58,172 bases of DNA, from assembly GCA_026393245.1 (NCBI GenBank), contig JAPLAO010000165.1:1-58172 (forward strand), read 5' to 3'. Shown piece by piece: positions 18,377 through 26,055 of this stretch (positions within the stretch are counted from its first letter, which is position 1; every line of letters begins with the position of its first letter). The stretch is from Mycobacterium sp. (lineage in GTDB: Bacteria; Actinomycetota; Actinomycetes; Mycobacteriales; Mycobacteriaceae). The notes under the pieces were generated by a model that worked only from the letters and a program-made list of their open reading frames with translations, was not told the DNA's origin and did not search any database. Both the position numbers and the translations under genes were made by a program.

Positions 18377-19678
18377 ATGGCGACTCGTACCAAGCCTCTG
18401 ATCACGGCCGCAGCACTGGCGACTGCCGCCGCGGTCGCCGTCGCTTCTCCGGCTATCGCACCGAACCTCACCCCCACCCCGGCCGCTCTATCTGCGGCGC
18501 AGGTGGAACTGACCACATTCTCGGATCTGTTATCCATCACCCCGGCGGAATGGAATGACTACTTCTTCGTCGGCTATGGCGGCGCCATCGGTCCGAACCA
18601 GATCACCCCAGTCGAAACCGAGAACGACTACTGGTTGCCGAACTGCAATTTCGACTGCACCATTCCCGGTCTCTCCGGCGTGAGCTACCTGGCGCTGGAC
18701 GCCCTGATCAACGGCAACGGCGGCGGTATCGCCGACATCGGCAACTGGAAAATCTCTGCGATCAACTACCTCTTCGAGGGCGGCATCAGCTCCGCAGTCC
18801 AGTACACCCTGCAGCAGCCGTTCATCACCGGGGCTCCCTTGGCGAACCCGGTGATCTTCAACGCCATCGGGGTGCTGTTCGAGGGCGGTTACGCGTTGAC
18901 GAACCTCTACTATCAGGCGCTTGCGAATATCGCGGTGCTGGCCAATAACATTCCCTTGGTCGGGGAGTATCTGTACCGCGGAATCGGCTCCTACCTCGGG
19001 CCCGCATTCCAGACCGTGGACTCTGTTTATGACTACAGCAACGTCGCCGGGCTGTCGCCGGGGGTCTTGCGTTATGTGCTGGGTGTGCTCACCACCCCGG
19101 TGACGATTACGGGGGGCCCCCTCGACGGAGTCACACTCCCCTTTGGTAACCCCAATCCCTACCCGACACTCCCACCTGAGCTGGTTGCCCCGGTCGCCGC
19201 GCTGTCCAGCCCGGTTGCTGCCGCCAAGTCGGCTTCGACCGACACCGGCACGGCTACTCCGGCTGTGGTCAAGGCCGAGGTTGCGGAACCCAAGGCGGGC
19301 GAAACCCCGTCGGACGATTCGACCCCGACCGATTCGACCCCGGCAGCGGGTGGATCGTCGGAGGGTACCTCCACCGAGACGGTTTCGGATACGACGGTTC
19401 CGGACACGACGGTTTCGGACACCAAGCCCGCTGACACCAAGCCCGCCGACACCACCCCTGCGGTCGACAGCCCGTCGAGCGCGGTGGCGGACAGCACGGC
19501 TGATGCCACCCCGGCTGCCACCAAGCCGGCCGACGCGCCGGCCAAGGCCGCCAAGCGGCCGGTTCGCAGTGCGGTGGAGCGGGCGACCAAGAAGATCGCG
19601 TCGGCCATCGGCGGCGCCGCCGCGAAGGCGGCTCCGGCCGCCGGTGGTTCGGCAGATTCGGGCGCTAGCGCAGGCTAG
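18377..19678 (+). CDS. Mycobacterial exported protein of unknown function
   Basis: 433 residues. A signal peptide is seen at about 1-28 (MATRTKPLITAAALATAAAV, cleavage near SPAIA). Residues 40-270 are a hydrophobic, aromatic-rich domain with WNDYFFVGYGGAIGP, two close cysteines in PNCNFDCTIPG, and repeated Gly/Leu helices such as INYLFEGG and VLFEGGYALTNLYYQALANI. From about 275 the chain is low-complexity Pro, Thr, Ala, Ser and Asp, with repeats of the type DTKPADTKPAD, ending in a Lys/Arg patch and an Ala-rich tail. I recognise the general style (surface or outer-membrane proteins of environmental mycobacteria) but no named family. Control is probably by the palindromic operator upstream, and a strong terminator follows. 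I recall no equivalent at this site in M. tuberculosis. Confidence 0.7.
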   Translation: MATRTKPLITAAALATAAAVAVASPAIAPNLTPTPAALSAAQVELTTFSDLLSITPAEWNDYFFVGYGGAIGPNQITPVETENDYWLPNCNFDCTIPGLSGVSYLALDALINGNGGGIADIGNWKISAINYLFEGGISSAVQYTLQQPFITGAPLANPVIFNAIGVLFEGGYALTNLYYQALANIAVLANNIPLVGEYLYRGIGSYLGPAFQTVDSVYDYSNVAGLSPGVLRYVLGVLTTPVTITGGPLDGVTLPFGNPNPYPTLPPELVAPVAALSSPVAAAKSASTDTGTATPAVVKAEVAEPKAGETPSDDSTPTDSTPAAGGSSEGTSTETVSDTTVPDTTVSDTKPADTKPADTTPAVDSPSSAVADSTADATPAATKPADAPAKAAKRPVRSAVERATKKIASAIGGAAAKAAPAAGGSADSGASAG

Positions 19679-19694
19679 GCCACCGTCCGATTCG

Positions 19695-19737
19695 ACAGTT
19701 TCGGCCCCCTCCTCACCGGGACGGGGGCCGAAACTGT
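19695..19737. terminator. Strong terminator between convergent genes
   Basis: Perfect 15-bp stem, ACAGTTTCGGCCCCC at 19695-19709 with its complement at 19723-19737, around a 13-nt loop. It lies 17 nt after the plus-strand gene and before the end of the minus-strand gene, so it can serve both. Confidence 0.85.
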
Positions 19738-19744
19738 TTACTGC

Positions 19745-20329
19745 TCAGCTGGTTTCAGGAGAACTGCGCTTGCGACGTTTGATGCCCACCCCGCCCCACA
19801 GCGAGAAGCCGCGGATGGTGACCGTCGGCGCACCCTTGGTGCCCGTGCCGTCGACCTTCTGGTCGAAACCGCCCATCACCCCGATGCCGTGCACCTCCAC
19901 GTTCACCTCAGGCGGCAACACAATGGATTGGCCACCCAGGATCGAGTAGGCGTGGATCTCGACATCGGAGGAGGTGAAGTCGGCGTAGCGCAGATCCACC
20001 ACGCCACCGCCGAACAGTGTGAAGGTGGTCATCCGGCCGGGTACATTCCATCGGCCGCGGCGCTCGAATCCACTGAGGATGGCCATCAGCATGGTCGACG
20101 GTGCCGGCCGACTTTTCCCGCGCCGGTATTCCATCGTCTCGGGCAGGTCGTCGGTGAGGTGCTCGAGTTCTTCGTAGTCGGTGGCGGCGTAGGCCTTCGC
20201 CAGTCGGTCCTCGTACTCATCGAGGGTCAGGCGGCCGTGCGAAGCCGCCTCGGACAGCAACTGGGCGACCTGGATCCGGTCATCGTCGGAAGCCGACGGC
20301 GAGGCATCGCGCGGCGTCGGATTGTTCAT
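19745..20329 (-). CDS. DUF1707 / LiaF-like C-terminal domain protein (Rv0966c type)
   Basis: 194 residues. The N-terminal DUF1707 domain (about 14-68) shows DDRIQVAQLLSEAASHGRLTLDEYEDRLAKAYAA; the C-terminal part (about 85-185) is a beta-rich cell-wall-active antibiotic response (LiaF-like) domain with GGGVVDLR and YSILGGQSIVLPPEVNVEV. There is no signal peptide or membrane segment, so it is probably a cytoplasmic or membrane-peripheral stress protein of unknown action. A TAGGCT box (minus strand, at 20339-20344) lies 9 nt before the ATG. In M. tuberculosis the gene is next to csoR-ctpV; that copper locus is absent here. Confidence 0.83.
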   Translation of the reverse strand: MNNPTPRDASPSASDDDRIQVAQLLSEAASHGRLTLDEYEDRLAKAYAATDYEELEHLTDDLPETMEYRRGKSRPAPSTMLMAILSGFERRGRWNVPGRMTTFTLFGGGVVDLRYADFTSSDVEIHAYSILGGQSIVLPPEVNVEVHGIGVMGGFDQKVDGTGTKGAPTVTIRGFSLWGGVGIKRRKRSSPETS

Positions 20330-20385
20330 AACATCCCGAGCCTACGACCCGGTAACGGGATTGCGGAAGCCCGTTCACCGAACCG

Positions 20386-21159
20386 TCACTCCGTGGGCGC
20401 CCACCGCGGCGGCCGCTTCTGGAGGAACGCGAGCATTCCCTCGCGGGCCTCCTCGGAGTCGAAGAGCCTGGCGGACTGTTCCGCGAAACGGGTGGCATCG
20501 CGGTCGAACCCGGCCAGTACAGCCTCGGTGGTGTAGGCCTTTGACGCTGCCAGGCCCTGCGGTGAGCCCTTGGCCAGATCGGCGGTAACGGCGTCCACGG
20601 CGGCAGCGACGTCGTCAGCGGCTTCGGTGATCAGTCCGATCTCGGCGGCCCGATGTGCGGTGAACGTCTCGCCGGTCAGGTAATAGCGGGTGGCTGCCCG
20701 TGGCGTCATTTTTGGCAGCAGGGTCAGTGAAATCATCGCCGGTGCCACACCGATGCGAACTTCGGTGAGTGCGAACGTGCTGCGCGGGCCGGCGATCGCG
20801 ATATCGCACGCACCGACCAGACCCATTCCGCCCGCCCGAACGTGACCGTCGACAGCCGCGATCACCGGTAGGGGGCATTCCACGATGGCGCGCAGGAGCG
20901 CAACCAACTCGTGGGCGCGCCCGACTGCGGCCTGTTGCGGATCTCCCGTGGTCGCTTCAGAGAGGTCGGCGCCGGCGCAGAACGTCCCGCCGGTGTGGCC
21001 CAGGACGACGGCGCGGACGTCCGGGTTGGCGGCCGCGGCTGCCAGTCCGGTGCGCAACTGCCCGACCAGAGTCGACGACAGTGCGTTGCGGTTGTGTGGC
21101 GAATCCAGCGTCAGTCGCACCACCGCGCCGACGACCGAATACGAAACCAGGGCTGCCAT
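20386..21159 (-). CDS. echA7: Enoyl-CoA hydratase/isomerase family protein
   Basis: Crotonase-fold enzyme of 257 residues, last gene of the six-gene catabolic operon. The oxyanion-hole segment is GGTFCAGADLSE near 58-69, and VDGHVRAGGMGLVGACDIAIAG near 103-125 carries the second active-site loop. The context (two acyl-CoA dehydrogenases and a biotin carboxylase) suggests hydration of a methyl-branched glutaconyl-CoA, like LiuC or AtuE. The start codon follows the fadE12 stop after a single base. Substrate is inferred. Confidence 0.88.
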   Translation of the reverse strand: MAALVSYSVVGAVVRLTLDSPHNRNALSSTLVGQLRTGLAAAAANPDVRAVVLGHTGGTFCAGADLSEATTGDPQQAAVGRAHELVALLRAIVECPLPVIAAVDGHVRAGGMGLVGACDIAIAGPRSTFALTEVRIGVAPAMISLTLLPKMTPRAATRYYLTGETFTAHRAAEIGLITEAADDVAAAVDAVTADLAKGSPQGLAASKAYTTEAVLAGFDRDATRFAEQSARLFDSEEAREGMLAFLQKRPPRWAPTE

Positions 21160-21160
21160 C

Positions 21161-22327
21161 TCAGTACGACCGAGGCAGGCCCAGCGAGGTCTGCGCGATG
21201 AAGTTCAGCACCATCTCCCGGCTGACGGGTGCGATCCGGGACAGTCGCGAGGCAACAAGCATTGAGGCGACGCCGTATTCCTGGGACAGGCCGTTGCCGC
21301 CCAGTGACTGCACCGCCTGATCCACTGCACGGGTAGAGGATTCGCCGGCGGCATATTTGGCCATATTCGCGGCTTCGGCCGCACCCACGTCGTCACCCGC
21401 GTCGTAGAGCGTGGCGGCCTTCTGCATCATCAGCCGGGCCAGTTCCAACTCGATGTGGTTCTGCGCCAACGGATGTGCGATCCCCTGGTGCGCGCCGATC
21501 GGTGTCTTCCACACCTGCCGGGTCTTGACGTAATCGCAGGCCTTGTCCAAGGCGAAGCGCCCCATACCCACCGCACTCGCCGCCCCCATGATGCGCTCCG
21601 GGTTCAGCCCGGCGAACAACTGCGCGATCGCGGCATCTTCCGCACCCACCAGGGCATCGCCGGGCAGTCGAACCTCGTCGATGAACACCTGGAACTGGCT
21701 CTCCGGCGCGACGAGTTCCATCGGGATCTTGGTGAAGGTGAATCCGGGTGCGTCGGTGGGCACGATGAATAGCGCCGGTCGCAGGTTGCCGGTCTTGGCC
21801 TCCTCGGTGCGGGCAACGACGAGCACGGCCTGGGATTGGTCGACCCCGGAGATCCACACCTTCTGGCCACTGAGAATCCAGTCGCTACCGTCGCGGCGTG
21901 CGGTGGTGGTGATGCGGTGTGAGTTCGACCCGGCATCGGGTTCGGTGATGGCGAACGCCATGGTGATCGAGCCGTCGGCGATACCAGGAACCCAGCGCTG
22001 CTTCTGCTCTTCGGTGCCGAACTTTGCGATGATCGTGCCGTTGATGGCGGGGGAGACAACCAACATCAGCAGCGGGCATCCGGCAGCCGAGAGTTCCTCC
22101 ATCACCATTGCTAGTTCGTACATGCCCGCGCCGCCCCCGCCGAACTCCTCGGGCAGGTTAACTCCGATGAAGCCGAGTTCACCTGCCTCGCGCCACAATT
22201 CGTCGGTGTGGCCACCGTTGCGGGCCCTGTCCAGAAAATACTTCTGCCCGTAATTGGCACCGAGCGCGGCCACGGACTTGCGCAGCGCCTCCCGTTCGGC
22301 GCTCTCGATGAAACTGGTTTCTACCAC
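21161..22327 (-). CDS. fadE12: Acyl-CoA dehydrogenase
   Basis: FAD-dependent acyl-CoA dehydrogenase of 388 residues. Family segments: MAFAITEPDAGSNSHRITTTARR near 120-142 (FAD and substrate binding), WILSGQKVWISG near 150, and the C-terminal QSLGGNGLSQEYGVASMLVASRLSRIAPVSREM. The catalytic base cannot be assigned with certainty. It begins with GTG 22327, 12 nt downstream of GAAGGAG. It is the second dehydrogenase in this operon and resembles the Atu/Liu dehydrogenases that oxidise branched acyl-CoAs. Confidence 0.9.
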   Translation of the reverse strand: MVETSFIESAEREALRKSVAALGANYGQKYFLDRARNGGHTDELWREAGELGFIGVNLPEEFGGGGAGMYELAMVMEELSAAGCPLLMLVVSPAINGTIIAKFGTEEQKQRWVPGIADGSITMAFAITEPDAGSNSHRITTTARRDGSDWILSGQKVWISGVDQSQAVLVVARTEEAKTGNLRPALFIVPTDAPGFTFTKIPMELVAPESQFQVFIDEVRLPGDALVGAEDAAIAQLFAGLNPERIMGAASAVGMGRFALDKACDYVKTRQVWKTPIGAHQGIAHPLAQNHIELELARLMMQKAATLYDAGDDVGAAEAANMAKYAAGESSTRAVDQAVQSLGGNGLSQEYGVASMLVASRLSRIAPVSREMVLNFIAQTSLGLPRSY

Positions 22328-22340
22328 TGCTGATCTCCTT

Positions 22341-22373
22341 CGGGCGTTTCTACTCGGGCGTTTCTACTCGGGC
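22341..22373. repeat. 14-bp tandem repeat at the accA2 stop codon
   Basis: CGGGCGTTTCTACT occurs at 22341-22354 and 22355-22368, followed by CGGGC. On the coding strand the unit supplies CGA-GTA-GAA-ACG-CC in frame in its first copy. The second copy is read one base shifted, which creates the TAG stop of accA2, so a 14-bp duplication set the present C-terminus. Confidence 0.9.
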
Positions 22374-24299
22374 TAAGACCGCGCCCACCTCGACCTGTTG
22401 TCCGACGGACACACTGAGTTGGGTTAGTACCCCGTCGACGGGAGCGGTGATGGTGTGCTCCATCTTCATTGCCTCCAGCCACACCAGCGGCTGCCCGGTT
22501 GTCACAGTGTCGCCGAGGCCGGCGCCGAGGCGGATCACCGATCCTGGCATCGGTGCCAGCAGGGACCCCTGCTCGACCACCGATTCGGGCTCCGGGAAGC
22601 GGGGCAGGGCGGTCAGCGCGACGTGGCCATGCGCCGAGTCGACGTGTACGTCATCGCCGTATCGGGCCACCCGGTACTTGGTGGCGACCCCGGCATCGAC
22701 CAGTACCACCTCGTCCGGGGCTGCCGAGAGCAAGCCGATCTCGGGGTCGTCAGGCAAATCCAACCCGGTGCGGGTGAATCGATAGCACACCTGGTGCTCC
22801 CCACCGTCGGCGTCCCGAAACGCCCTCTGCTGGTTACCGGAGGCCACATTGCGAAACCGCCCGGGAATCCCGGCGAGCACGGTTGCCGTCGAGCGGTTGT
22901 GTGCGGCCGCTCCCAGAGCGGCAGCCACCGCCGAGAGTCGCACCGCATGCCCGCCGGCCAGTGGCGCGGACAGTTCGATCAATCCGTGCGTGTCGAAGAA
23001 CGCCGTGTCGGTGTGGCCGGCCAGGAATGCCGGATGGCGCAAGACGTTGATCAGAAGGTCGCGATTAGTGACCACACCGTGCAACCGAGTGCGGGCCAGG
23101 GCATCGGCGAGTACCTGCGCGGCGCGGAGTCGGGTAGGTGCGTACGAAATCACCTTGGCCAGCATCGGGTCGTAGTGGATGGACACCACCGAGCCGTCGA
23201 CGACGCCGGAGTCCAGCCGGATACCGGTCGTTGCCAGTGGTCCGAATTGCGCTGTGGTTCCGGGCACGTCGAAATGGTGGATCCGACCCGGCTGCGGTTG
23301 CCAGCCACGCGCTGGATCCTCCGCGTAAAGCCGGGCCTCGATTGCGTGGCCCGCTGTCGGGGGCGGTTGCGCGGGCAATGCGTCGCCGTCGGCGACGATT
23401 AACTGCAGTTCGACCAGATCCAGTCCGGTGGTCAGTTCGGTAACCGGGTGTTCCACCTGCAGACGGGTATTCATCTCCAGAAAGAAGAACTCGCCATCGT
23501 CATCAGCGAGGAATTCCACGGTGCCCGCACCGGTGTATCCGATCGCCGTTGCGGCTGACCGTGCGGCCTCGAACAGCCGTTCCCGCATTGCCGGAATGCG
23601 TTGCACCAGAGGCGAAGGCGCCTCCTCAATGATCTTCTGGTGGCGGCGTTGGATCGAGCACTCTCGTTCGCCGATAGCCCATACGGTGCCGTGCTGATCA
23701 GCCATCACCTGCACCTCGATGTGACGGCCACGCGCCAGATAGCGCTCGCAGAACACGGTCGGGTCGCCGAACGCCGTTAGTGCTTCGCGTTGGGCGGACC
23801 CGACGGCGGCTGCCAACTCTGAGAGTTCTGTCACCACCCGCATACCGCGCCCACCGCCGCCCGCCGATGCCTTGACCAACACCGGTAACTCTGCCCGGGT
23901 GACTGCGGCGGGGTCGAGTTCAGCGAGTACCGCAACACCGGCGAGTGCCATCAACTTTTTGGCCTCGATCTTGGAACCCATGGCGGAGACCGCTGCGGGT
24001 GGCGGTCCGATCCAGGTGAGGCCCGCGTCGGACACTGCACGGGCGAAATCGGCGTTCTCCGAGAGGAACCCGTAGCCGGGGTGCACGGCGTCGGCACCGG
24101 AGGCGCGGGCGGCAGCGATCAACGACTCTGGGTCGAGATAGCTGTCGATCCAGACTCGGTGATCGGCTTCCGCGACATGGGGTGACGCAGCATCGTGGTC
24201 GGTATAGACCGCGACGGTGCCGATGCCGAGACGTCGGCAGGTGGCGAAGACGCGGCGGGCGATCTCGCCACGGTTGGCGACCAGGACCCGGGTGATCAT
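22350..24299 (-). CDS. accA2: Acyl-CoA carboxylase alpha subunit (biotin carboxylase plus biotin carrier)
   Basis: Biotinylated subunit that carboxylates its biotin with ATP and bicarbonate. About 649 residues: biotin carboxylase domain from residue 1 (MITRVLVANRGEIARRVF), ATP-grasp glycine loop KASAGGGGRGMRVV near 150, GYTGAGTVEFLADDDGEFFFLEMNTRLQVEHPVTE near 265-300, and the C-terminal carrier domain with the biotinylated Lys in LEAMKMEHT. It pairs with AccD2 just upstream. I place the start at ATG 24299, which matches the family start; an in-frame TTG at 24323 is less likely. The ATG overlaps the stop of a micro-ORF (ATGA). The exact substrate is unproven; geranyl-CoA or 3-methylcrotonyl-CoA-like are candidates. 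Confidence 0.93.
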   Translation of the reverse strand: MITRVLVANRGEIARRVFATCRRLGIGTVAVYTDHDAASPHVAEADHRVWIDSYLDPESLIAAARASGADAVHPGYGFLSENADFARAVSDAGLTWIGPPPAAVSAMGSKIEAKKLMALAGVAVLAELDPAAVTRAELPVLVKASAGGGGRGMRVVTELSELAAAVGSAQREALTAFGDPTVFCERYLARGRHIEVQVMADQHGTVWAIGERECSIQRRHQKIIEEAPSPLVQRIPAMRERLFEAARSAATAIGYTGAGTVEFLADDDGEFFFLEMNTRLQVEHPVTELTTGLDLVELQLIVADGDALPAQPPPTAGHAIEARLYAEDPARGWQPQPGRIHHFDVPGTTAQFGPLATTGIRLDSGVVDGSVVSIHYDPMLAKVISYAPTRLRAAQVLADALARTRLHGVVTNRDLLINVLRHPAFLAGHTDTAFFDTHGLIELSAPLAGGHAVRLSAVAAALGAAAHNRSTATVLAGIPGRFRNVASGNQQRAFRDADGGEHQVCYRFTRTGLDLPDDPEIGLLSAAPDEVVLVDAGVATKYRVARYGDDVHVDSAHGHVALTALPRFPEPESVVEQGSLLAPMPGSVIRLGAGLGDTVTTGQPLVWLEAMKMEHTITAPVDGVLTQLSVSVGQQVEVGAVLARVETPE

Positions 24300-24331
24300 C
24301 GGTACCCCCTGCTCTTCGCGCAAGCGCTCAT
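24296..24331 (-). CDS. Micro-ORF 3 of the accD2-accA2 junction (11 aa)
   Basis: ATG at 24331 reads MSACAKSRGYR and stops at a TGA that overlaps the accA2 ATG by the sequence ATGA. The preceding AGAAGG is 5 nt from its ATG. It is the last of three tandem micro-ORFs made by a 32-bp repeat; translation would hand ribosomes to accA2. Expression is inferred. Confidence 0.5.
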   Translation of the reverse strand: MSACAKSRGYR

Positions 24332-24363
24332 CGGTGCCTTCTGCTCTTCGCGCAAGCGCTCAT
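24328..24363 (-). CDS. Micro-ORF 2 of the accD2-accA2 junction (11 aa)
   Basis: ATG at 24363 reads MSACAKSRRHR and ends in TGA overlapping the ATG of micro-ORF 3 (ATGA). Same AGAAGG ribosome-binding-like box. Confidence 0.5.
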   Translation of the reverse strand: MSACAKSRRHR

Positions 24364-24395
24364 CGGTGCCTTCTGCTCTTCGCGCAAGCGCTCAT
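24360..24395 (-). CDS. Micro-ORF 1 of the accD2-accA2 junction (11 aa)
   Basis: ATG at 24395 reads MSACAKSRRHR and ends in TGA overlapping the ATG of micro-ORF 2. It follows the accD2 stop by 13 nt and has GGAGAAGG 5 nt before its ATG, the best ribosome binding site of the series, so it is the likely entry point of the chain. Confidence 0.5.
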   Translation of the reverse strand: MSACAKSRRHR

Positions 24396-24408
24396 CGGTG
24401 CCTTCTCC

Positions 24409-26004
24409 TCACATCCGGAAGACGCCGAAGTTCGACGTCCCCTCGACCGGGCCATTGGCGATGGCGGACAAACACATTCCCAGCACGGTCCGGGTGTCGC
24501 GGGGATCGATGACGCCGTCGTCGTAGAGCCTTCCGGACAGGAACATCGGCAGCGATTCTGCTTCGATCTGCGCCTCGACCGCGGCCCGCAGTGCGGCGTC
24601 GGCGGCCTCGTCGACCTGTTGTCCCCGTGCCTCGGTGGCGGCCCGGTTGACGATCGATAGCACCCCGGCCAACTGCGCTCCGCCCATCACGGCGGACTTC
24701 GCACTCGGCCAGGCGAAGAGGAATCGGGGGTCGTAGGCTCGCCCGCACATGCCGTAGTGGCCGGCACCGTAGGACGACCCGATCAGCAGTGAGATGTGCG
24801 GGACGGTGGAGTTGGACACGGCATTGATCATCATCGCGCCGTGTTTGATCATTCCGCCCTCCTCGTAAGCCTTACCCACCATGTAGCCGGTGGTGTTGTG
24901 CAGGAACAACAGTGGGGTGTTCGACTGGTTGGCCAGCTGGATGAATTGGGTGGCCTTCTGCGACTCCTGGCTGAACAGCACGCCGCGGGCGTTGGCCAGG
25001 ATTCCGATCGGGTAGCCGTGCACGCGTGCCCATCCGGTGACCAGTGACGCCCCGTAGAGCGGTTTGAACTCATCGAAGTCCGAACCGTCGACTATCCGCG
25101 CGATCACCTCCCGCGGATCAAACGGGAAGCGCAGGTCGGCCGGAACGATTCCGAGCAGTTCCTCGGGGTCGGCCAACGGGTCGACGGCGGGATACGGCTG
25201 CGGACCCTGTTTCACCCAGTTCAGCCGGGCGACAATGCGTCGGCCGAGACCGATGGCATCGCGTTCGTCGGTGGCGAAGTAGTCGGCCAATCCCGATGTG
25301 CGCGCGTGCATCTCGGCCCCACCGAGCGATTCGTCGTCGGACTCCTCCCCGGTGGCCATCTTGACCAGTGGTGGTCCGGCCAGGAACACCTTCGAGCGCT
25401 CCTTGATCATCACGACGTAGTCGGACATGCCGGGGATGTACGCCCCGCCGGCGGTGGAGTTGCCGAATACCAGGGCGATGGTGGGTATGCCGGCGGCGGA
25501 AAGCCGGGTCAGGTCCCGGAACATCTGGCCGCCAGGGATGAAGATCTCTTTCTGGGTGGGCAGATCGGCGCCGCCGGACTCCACCAGCGAGATCACCGGG
25601 AGCCGATTCTCTCGCGCGATCTGGTTGGCGCGCAACACCTTTTTCAGTGTCCAGGGGTTTGAGGTACCGCCTTTGACGGTTGGGTCGTGGGCCACCAGCA
25701 TGCACTCGGTGCCCTCGACGACGCCGATACCGGTCACCACGCTGGCGCCGGTGGTGAAGTCCGTTCCGTAGGCGGCCAGCGCGCAGAGTTCCAGGAACGG
25801 CGAGTCCTCGTCAACGAGTAGCTCGATGCGTTCGCGTGCGGTCAGTTTGCCGCGCGCATGATGGCGCTCAACGTATTTGGGTCCACCGCCCGCCAGTGCC
25901 GCTGCCAACTCCGCGTCGAGTTCGGCCAACTTGGTAGTCATCGCAGCGGCGGCATCGGCATAGGTCGGACCGGACGGGTCCACCGTGGTGCGCAGGGCCG
26001 TCAC
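24409..26004 (-). CDS. accD2: Acyl-CoA carboxylase beta subunit (carboxyltransferase)
   Basis: Carboxyltransferase that moves CO2 from biotin on AccA2 to an acyl-CoA. 531 residues with the two crotonase-like halves: SLVESGGADLPTQKEIFIPGG near 145-165 and FGNSTAGGAYIPGMSDYVVMI near 183-203 in the N half, FLHNTTGYMVGKAYEEGGMIKHGA near 370-393 and IGSSYGAGHYGMCGRAYDP near 412-430 in the C half. The overall pattern is that of 3-methylcrotonyl-CoA/geranyl-CoA carboxylase beta subunits rather than propionyl-CoA carboxylases. It starts at GTG 26004, overlapping the TGA of the last of three 6-codon micro-ORFs (GTGA). Confidence 0.93.
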   Translation of the reverse strand: MTALRTTVDPSGPTYADAAAAMTTKLAELDAELAAALAGGGPKYVERHHARGKLTARERIELLVDEDSPFLELCALAAYGTDFTTGASVVTGIGVVEGTECMLVAHDPTVKGGTSNPWTLKKVLRANQIARENRLPVISLVESGGADLPTQKEIFIPGGQMFRDLTRLSAAGIPTIALVFGNSTAGGAYIPGMSDYVVMIKERSKVFLAGPPLVKMATGEESDDESLGGAEMHARTSGLADYFATDERDAIGLGRRIVARLNWVKQGPQPYPAVDPLADPEELLGIVPADLRFPFDPREVIARIVDGSDFDEFKPLYGASLVTGWARVHGYPIGILANARGVLFSQESQKATQFIQLANQSNTPLLFLHNTTGYMVGKAYEEGGMIKHGAMMINAVSNSTVPHISLLIGSSYGAGHYGMCGRAYDPRFLFAWPSAKSAVMGGAQLAGVLSIVNRAATEARGQQVDEAADAALRAAVEAQIEAESLPMFLSGRLYDDGVIDPRDTRTVLGMCLSAIANGPVEGTSNFGVFRM

Positions 26005-26021
26005 TGCTGATACCCCGTCAC
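26001..26021 (-). CDS. Micro-ORF 3 of the fadE13-accD2 junction (6 aa)
   Basis: GTG at 26021 reads (M)TGYQQ and ends in TGA at 26001-26003, overlapping the accD2 GTG as GTGA. Expression is inferred from the coupled architecture only. Confidence 0.4.
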   Translation of the reverse strand: MTGYQQ

Positions 26022-26038
26022 GCCTGGTACCGCTTCAT
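26018..26038 (-). CDS. Micro-ORF 2 of the fadE13-accD2 junction (6 aa)
   Basis: ATG at 26038 reads MKRYQA and ends in TGA overlapping the GTG of micro-ORF 3. Confidence 0.4.
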   Translation of the reverse strand: MKRYQA

Positions 26039-26055
26039 GTCTGATAACCCGTCAT
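26035..26055 (-). CDS. Micro-ORF 1 of the fadE13-accD2 junction (6 aa)
   Basis: ATG at 26055 overlaps the fadE13 TGA (ATGA) and reads MTGYQT, a copy of the FadE13 C-terminus GYQT, ending in TGA that overlaps the next ATG. Confidence 0.4.
   Translation of the reverse strand: MTGYQT

Larger units (their letters stand above)
24310..24405. repeat. 32-bp tandem repeat, three perfect copies, between accD2 and accA2
   Basis: Units at 24310-24341, 24342-24373 and 24374-24405. On the coding strand each unit contains AGAAGGCACCGATG, a ribosome binding site plus start codon, and the period of 3n+2 makes each stop codon overlap the next start. The architecture resembles the MIRU repeats of M. tuberculosis, which sit in stop/start overlaps of operons, but the unit is shorter. 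Confidence 0.95.
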
